Both the position numbers and the translations under genes were made by a program. The notes under the pieces are model-generated. The model ran no database searches, was not told the origin of the DNA, and saw nothing but the letters and a program-made list of their open reading frames with translations. Shown one piece after another: positions 60,731 to 64,000 of a DNA stretch of 64,000 bases; within the stretch, counting starts at the first letter, position 1; every line of letters begins with the position of its first letter. Source of the stretch: Mallotus nudiflorus (Eukaryota; Streptophyta; Magnoliopsida; Malpighiales; Euphorbiaceae); contig CANTUR010001071.1 in NCBI GenBank assembly GCA_947683625.1, positions 164,518 through 228,517 on the forward strand, in the 5' to 3' direction.

Positions 60731-63700
60731 TATAATATCCCGTGTTTTTAAATATTTTAATACTGCATCGGGATATGCAGTGTTAATAATTTTATATATA
60801 ATTATGATATTTTTACGAGTTGATATGTATTTAAAACTTATTTTAATTATTGTATATTATTTTAAGTGCTTTACATAAAATTTTTCCCAAGAATACTATT
60901 TTTAGGGAAATTTTCACGTAAATTATTTATTATTAATTATATTAAATAGATTTCCGGACTTGCATGAACTCATATATATTTTTGAAGTACTAAATAACGT
61001 ATATATGTGTACTTATTTATTTAATTAGGGTTTAATTAATTACCCTAATATTTTATTATTTATTATTAGTTTTAATATTATTTAAATATTTTTATGTGTA
61101 TAAAATTATATGTGAGTGGTGTATAATTAATGTGTGTGATTTTATATTATTTTAATATATAGTGTAAAGTATATATATATATACATATACATTTAATATT
61201 AAAACAAAAAATAAAGTTTGAGTTATTTACGAAATTGCCACCCATCCTTCTCCTCCTTCCCCGATCACTCCATCACCGATTTGGCCACTGTCACGCCGTT
61301 CTCTTGCCGTTGGTGTGCCTCCCGGCGTGCCACCTCCTTCCTCCAGCCGTTCCGCCGCCTGCAGAGCCCCTTTTCCGGCGTCGGGAAGCCCGTTTTTAGC
61401 CGGAAAGCCGAAAGTGGAAGCTAACGTCGATCGACGTGATTCCAGCCACCGTTTCCGACACCGCCGGTATCTTTCTTCTCCTTGAGCTCCGGTGAGTGTG
61501 ATTCCAAGCTTTGTTTCACTTAAAGTGGTCTTGATTTGCTTAGGTTTCGATTTTGGTAATTCGGCCATTTTAGGGTTCTTGATTTTGTTAAACTTTGAAT
61601 TGATTGATTCATGAAAATTCCCTTAACAAATGTTGTTCCCCTTAGCTTAATCTACATGTGTGAATTTTTGTAGAATTTTGGAGATTATTTTGTTTTTTGG
61701 GTATTTTTGAATATTTTAATATTATTTTCTAATTTTCGAAATTAATTAATTAAATTATAAAATTGTGTTTTATGATAAATATAGGTGTTGAAATGAATTA
61801 TAGAAATTTATTTGGAATTTTTATGTATTTATTTTGAATTTAATTAGTTTATGTAATTTTTGAAAAAATAGGGTTAATTATGTTTTTAATTGAAATTAAT
61901 TAGTTAATTGAGTTTAATTATTGATATTATTGATAAATATGTTGAGAAAATTAATTTTGTGCAATTATATGATTTTTGGTGAATTTTTGGAGTAATTTTA
62001 GTATATTTATAAATATAGGGGTATTTTGGTAATTTTACCCTAAGTTGGCTAAAAATGTAATTAAATTGGTTTTAATAGTTATTTAAGGTATAAAAATGAT
62101 TTCTACAAATTATTTAGTATTTTTAATTAATTAAAACTATTTTTCGTGAATTATTTTCAATTATATATATAATATACGATTTTTCTAATAAAATGAGTTT
62201 TTATCGGTTTTTACTGTGTTTTAGGGTTAATTACGTAATTTCTACTTATAAAATGTATTTCTATGATATAAGGGTGTTTTTGGTATTTTCACAATTATTC
62301 TGTGATTGTGGACCCCGGTCGGTAAACTGTAGTTTGGAGTCCGACCGAGGGGTTGTGGATGTGTTTCTGTGTTTGTTTTTCGAAGTGTGTTTCTTTGTAG
62401 GGCCGGCTCTACTCTTTGAGTAGAGGGATATCCGTTTTACAGGGGAGGTTCTGCCGGATTTTCGATAGAATTCTCGTAAAATGTGATGTCCGGTCGAACC
62501 CTAATTTTGATTCTGTGTCTAATATTCTAGATCGAGTTTTTAGGGTTTTCTGTTAGGTTTATTCTGATGTCTATTATTTATTGTTTGTTTAGTTGCACCG
62601 AGACCGAGGCCTAGTGGACCAGGCCCGTCGGACCCATCTTGAGGAGCCCACTAAGTGTGAGTTACTATTCTATATATATATATGCTTTAGGGTGCATGAT
62701 TTAGAAATATATGTTTTATTTTGATTAATTATGCATAAATAATTCAATTATTACTTAAGTTTATTTTGGTTTATCTTTAGTATATTTTCGGTATATTTTA
62801 AATTATATGCATGTTTTGCTAATAAATTAGGTTTAAAAGGTTTTTAAGTATATTTATAGTTTATTTTGTAATTTAATTGGATTTATTTGACGTATATATA
62901 TACTCGAAATATACCTGATTTACTTTTGGTATATTTTTAGTATATATATGGTTTATGTTGCTATTTTATTTAAATTCATGCATCATTTATTTTTATGAAT
63001 GTATGCTTTATATTTTAATGAAGGATATCAATAGAACGTGCTACCTAGTGGGCAACACTAGGACCGAGTACGTACTGGTACGCTTATAGCATTTAGGCTA
63101 TATTACTAACCATTTGTGGATATTGATTGGATATAAGTATTTGATGTGAGAAATGATTTGGGAGTGTGATTGTTGGAGCTCGGTTGACCAAGTGTCCGGG
63201 GGCCAATCACACTGACAGTCAGACTGCTGGAGCTCGGTTGACTTAGTGTCTCGGGGCCAGTCTACTGTCCAAATGGAATAAGTGATATAATTGGAATAAG
63301 TGAGCCTGTATGGCTAGAGTGTTGTCTAACACTGCTTTGAGGTTGCGATATTCTAGGGTTTTATTCAATCCTTCATGAACTGTGATTCTCAATAAAAAAT
63401 ATAAAATGATTTTATTGCACCTGTGTGTATTTGCTTGTATATTTGCTTATTATATATATACTATTGACTGTGTGCATTGGAATTTAGTATGCATGTATAT
63501 ATATTATAGTAATTCACTCAGTGAGGTCTGACTCCCCTCCATTGACTATTTTTCAGGAGAGTCATCGTCTTCAGACCTCAGTAGCAGGCCTGTACGCCGG
63601 ATTTCTTCCGCCCCGACTTCTTTATGTAAACTGCTTATCTGAGTTTTGAGTTTTACGTTATGATCTAGATACTGTAGTAGTTATGGTCATTTTAGAGATT

Positions 63701-63971
63701 GGTGTATTGTATTTATATGAGATATGTAATTTAAATATTTGAACTGAAACTTGTATTAAAGGATTTATTTATATATGAGATATGGATTTGATTTAAATCC
63801 GTGGTGGATTATTATTTTTATATTTATGATTTTATTTCCGCTGCATTAAGTGTTGTTATTATTATTGTTGTATGTTTATTTTATTTTATTTTTAGGCTTG
63901 CTACGGGTTCCGGATTCGAAAGAATTCCTGTTCCCTAGCGTCGGTCATGGCCCCTGTTTTAGGTTGTGACA
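60731..63971 (+). mobile_element. Solo LTR F (B family) inside LTR G
   Basis: A 3.24-kb full-length LTR, TATAATATCCCGTG (first TG now TA) to TTAGGTTGTGACA, lies between perfect CCTAG duplications (60726-60730 and 63972-63976). It is the best copy for defining family landmarks: TATA-like run 61165-61190, CT-rich leader 61230-61490, donor-like GGTGAGTG 61491-61498, acceptor-like TTGTTTAG ending 62592, donor-like GTGAGTTA 62657-62664, hairpin pair 63163-63269, and acceptor-like TTTTTCAG ending 63556. Confidence 0.93.
63163..63269 (+). repeat. Two tandem hairpins with a shared loop in LTR F
   Basis: Hairpin 1 has stem AGTGTGATTG (63163-63172) with CAATCACACT (63204-63213). Hairpin 2 has stem GACAGTCAGACTG (63214-63226) with CAGTCTACTGTC (63258-63269). 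Both loops carry TGGAGCTCGGTTGAC and AGTGTC. Equivalents occur in LTRs B (29524-29630, 37728-37833), C (27926-28166) and D (40941-41053). Confidence 0.85.
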
Positions 63972-64000
63972 CCTAGTGTCAGTCATGACTTCCGGGTTTG

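Larger units (their letters stand above)
58175..64000 (+). mobile_element. LTR G (A-like Gypsy family), split by solo LTR F; right end outside window
   Basis: It begins TGTGATGACC and shares with the element A LTR, in opposite orientation, TTTGTTAAGGAAGTTT near 58998, ATGTCCATTTTATAAAGGAGA near 59610 (cut to the core ATGTCC), a hairpin region at 59985-60095 and CAC-rich leader sequence at 58480-58750. Its own sequence is 58175-60730 plus 63977-64000 and beyond. Whether it is a solo LTR or belongs to a full element cannot be seen. A compound (TA)n(GA)n microsatellite lies at 60562-60610. Confidence 0.75.

Overview
This is nuclear DNA from a flowering plant, most likely a core eudicot. The evidence is intron-containing genes of plant-only pathways (PGRL1 of chloroplast cyclic electron flow, anthocyanidin synthase, an NAD(P)H hydroxypyruvate/glyoxylate reductase), very AT-rich intergenic DNA with (TA)n runs, and abundant LTR retrotransposons primed by initiator-Met tRNA. 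I cannot name the species from sequence alone. No prokaryote-like gene cluster, CRISPR array or new enzyme system is visible; the interest lies in the retrotransposon architecture.

Layout. 1-1506 (minus): first six exons of PGRL1, running off the left edge. 1.6-9 kb: AT-rich intergenic DNA holding one isolated PH-domain exon of a PRAF-type gene, a ~1.1-kb foldback repeat, a ~380-bp MITE and a possible TRIM LTR. 9.17-49.35 kb: one degenerate Copia element (SIRE-like) whose RNase H region was split by Gypsy element A (minus strand). A in turn carries solo LTR E in one LTR and solo LTR D in gag. D is split by solo LTR C, and C is split five bases from its end by Gypsy element B (28828-40256), a nearly intact Tekay/Del-type chromovirus. 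Target-site duplications support every level, so the nest is five deep and can be ordered in time: Copia, then A, then D and E, then C, then B.

49.6-51.2 kb: a complete small non-autonomous LTR element with a perfect 5-bp TSD. 53.67-54.84 kb (plus): an apparently intact two-exon anthocyanidin synthase (ANS/LDOX) gene with MYB and bHLH sites upstream. 55.85-57.03 kb (minus): a hydroxypyruvate-reductase-like pseudogene with at least five lesions. 58.2 kb to the right edge: an LTR (G) of an A-like family, split by a solo LTR (F) of the B family with a perfect TSD.

Only PGRL1 and ANS look functional. In element B the 1,577-codon gag-pol frame has no frameshift, only eight stops, each one transition away from the expected codon, which suggests recent insertion followed by methylcytosine deamination. 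The long LTRs of both Gypsy families share GC-richer blocks bounded by splice-like sites and, in the B family, two consecutive hairpins. These are the best candidates here for undescribed biology.
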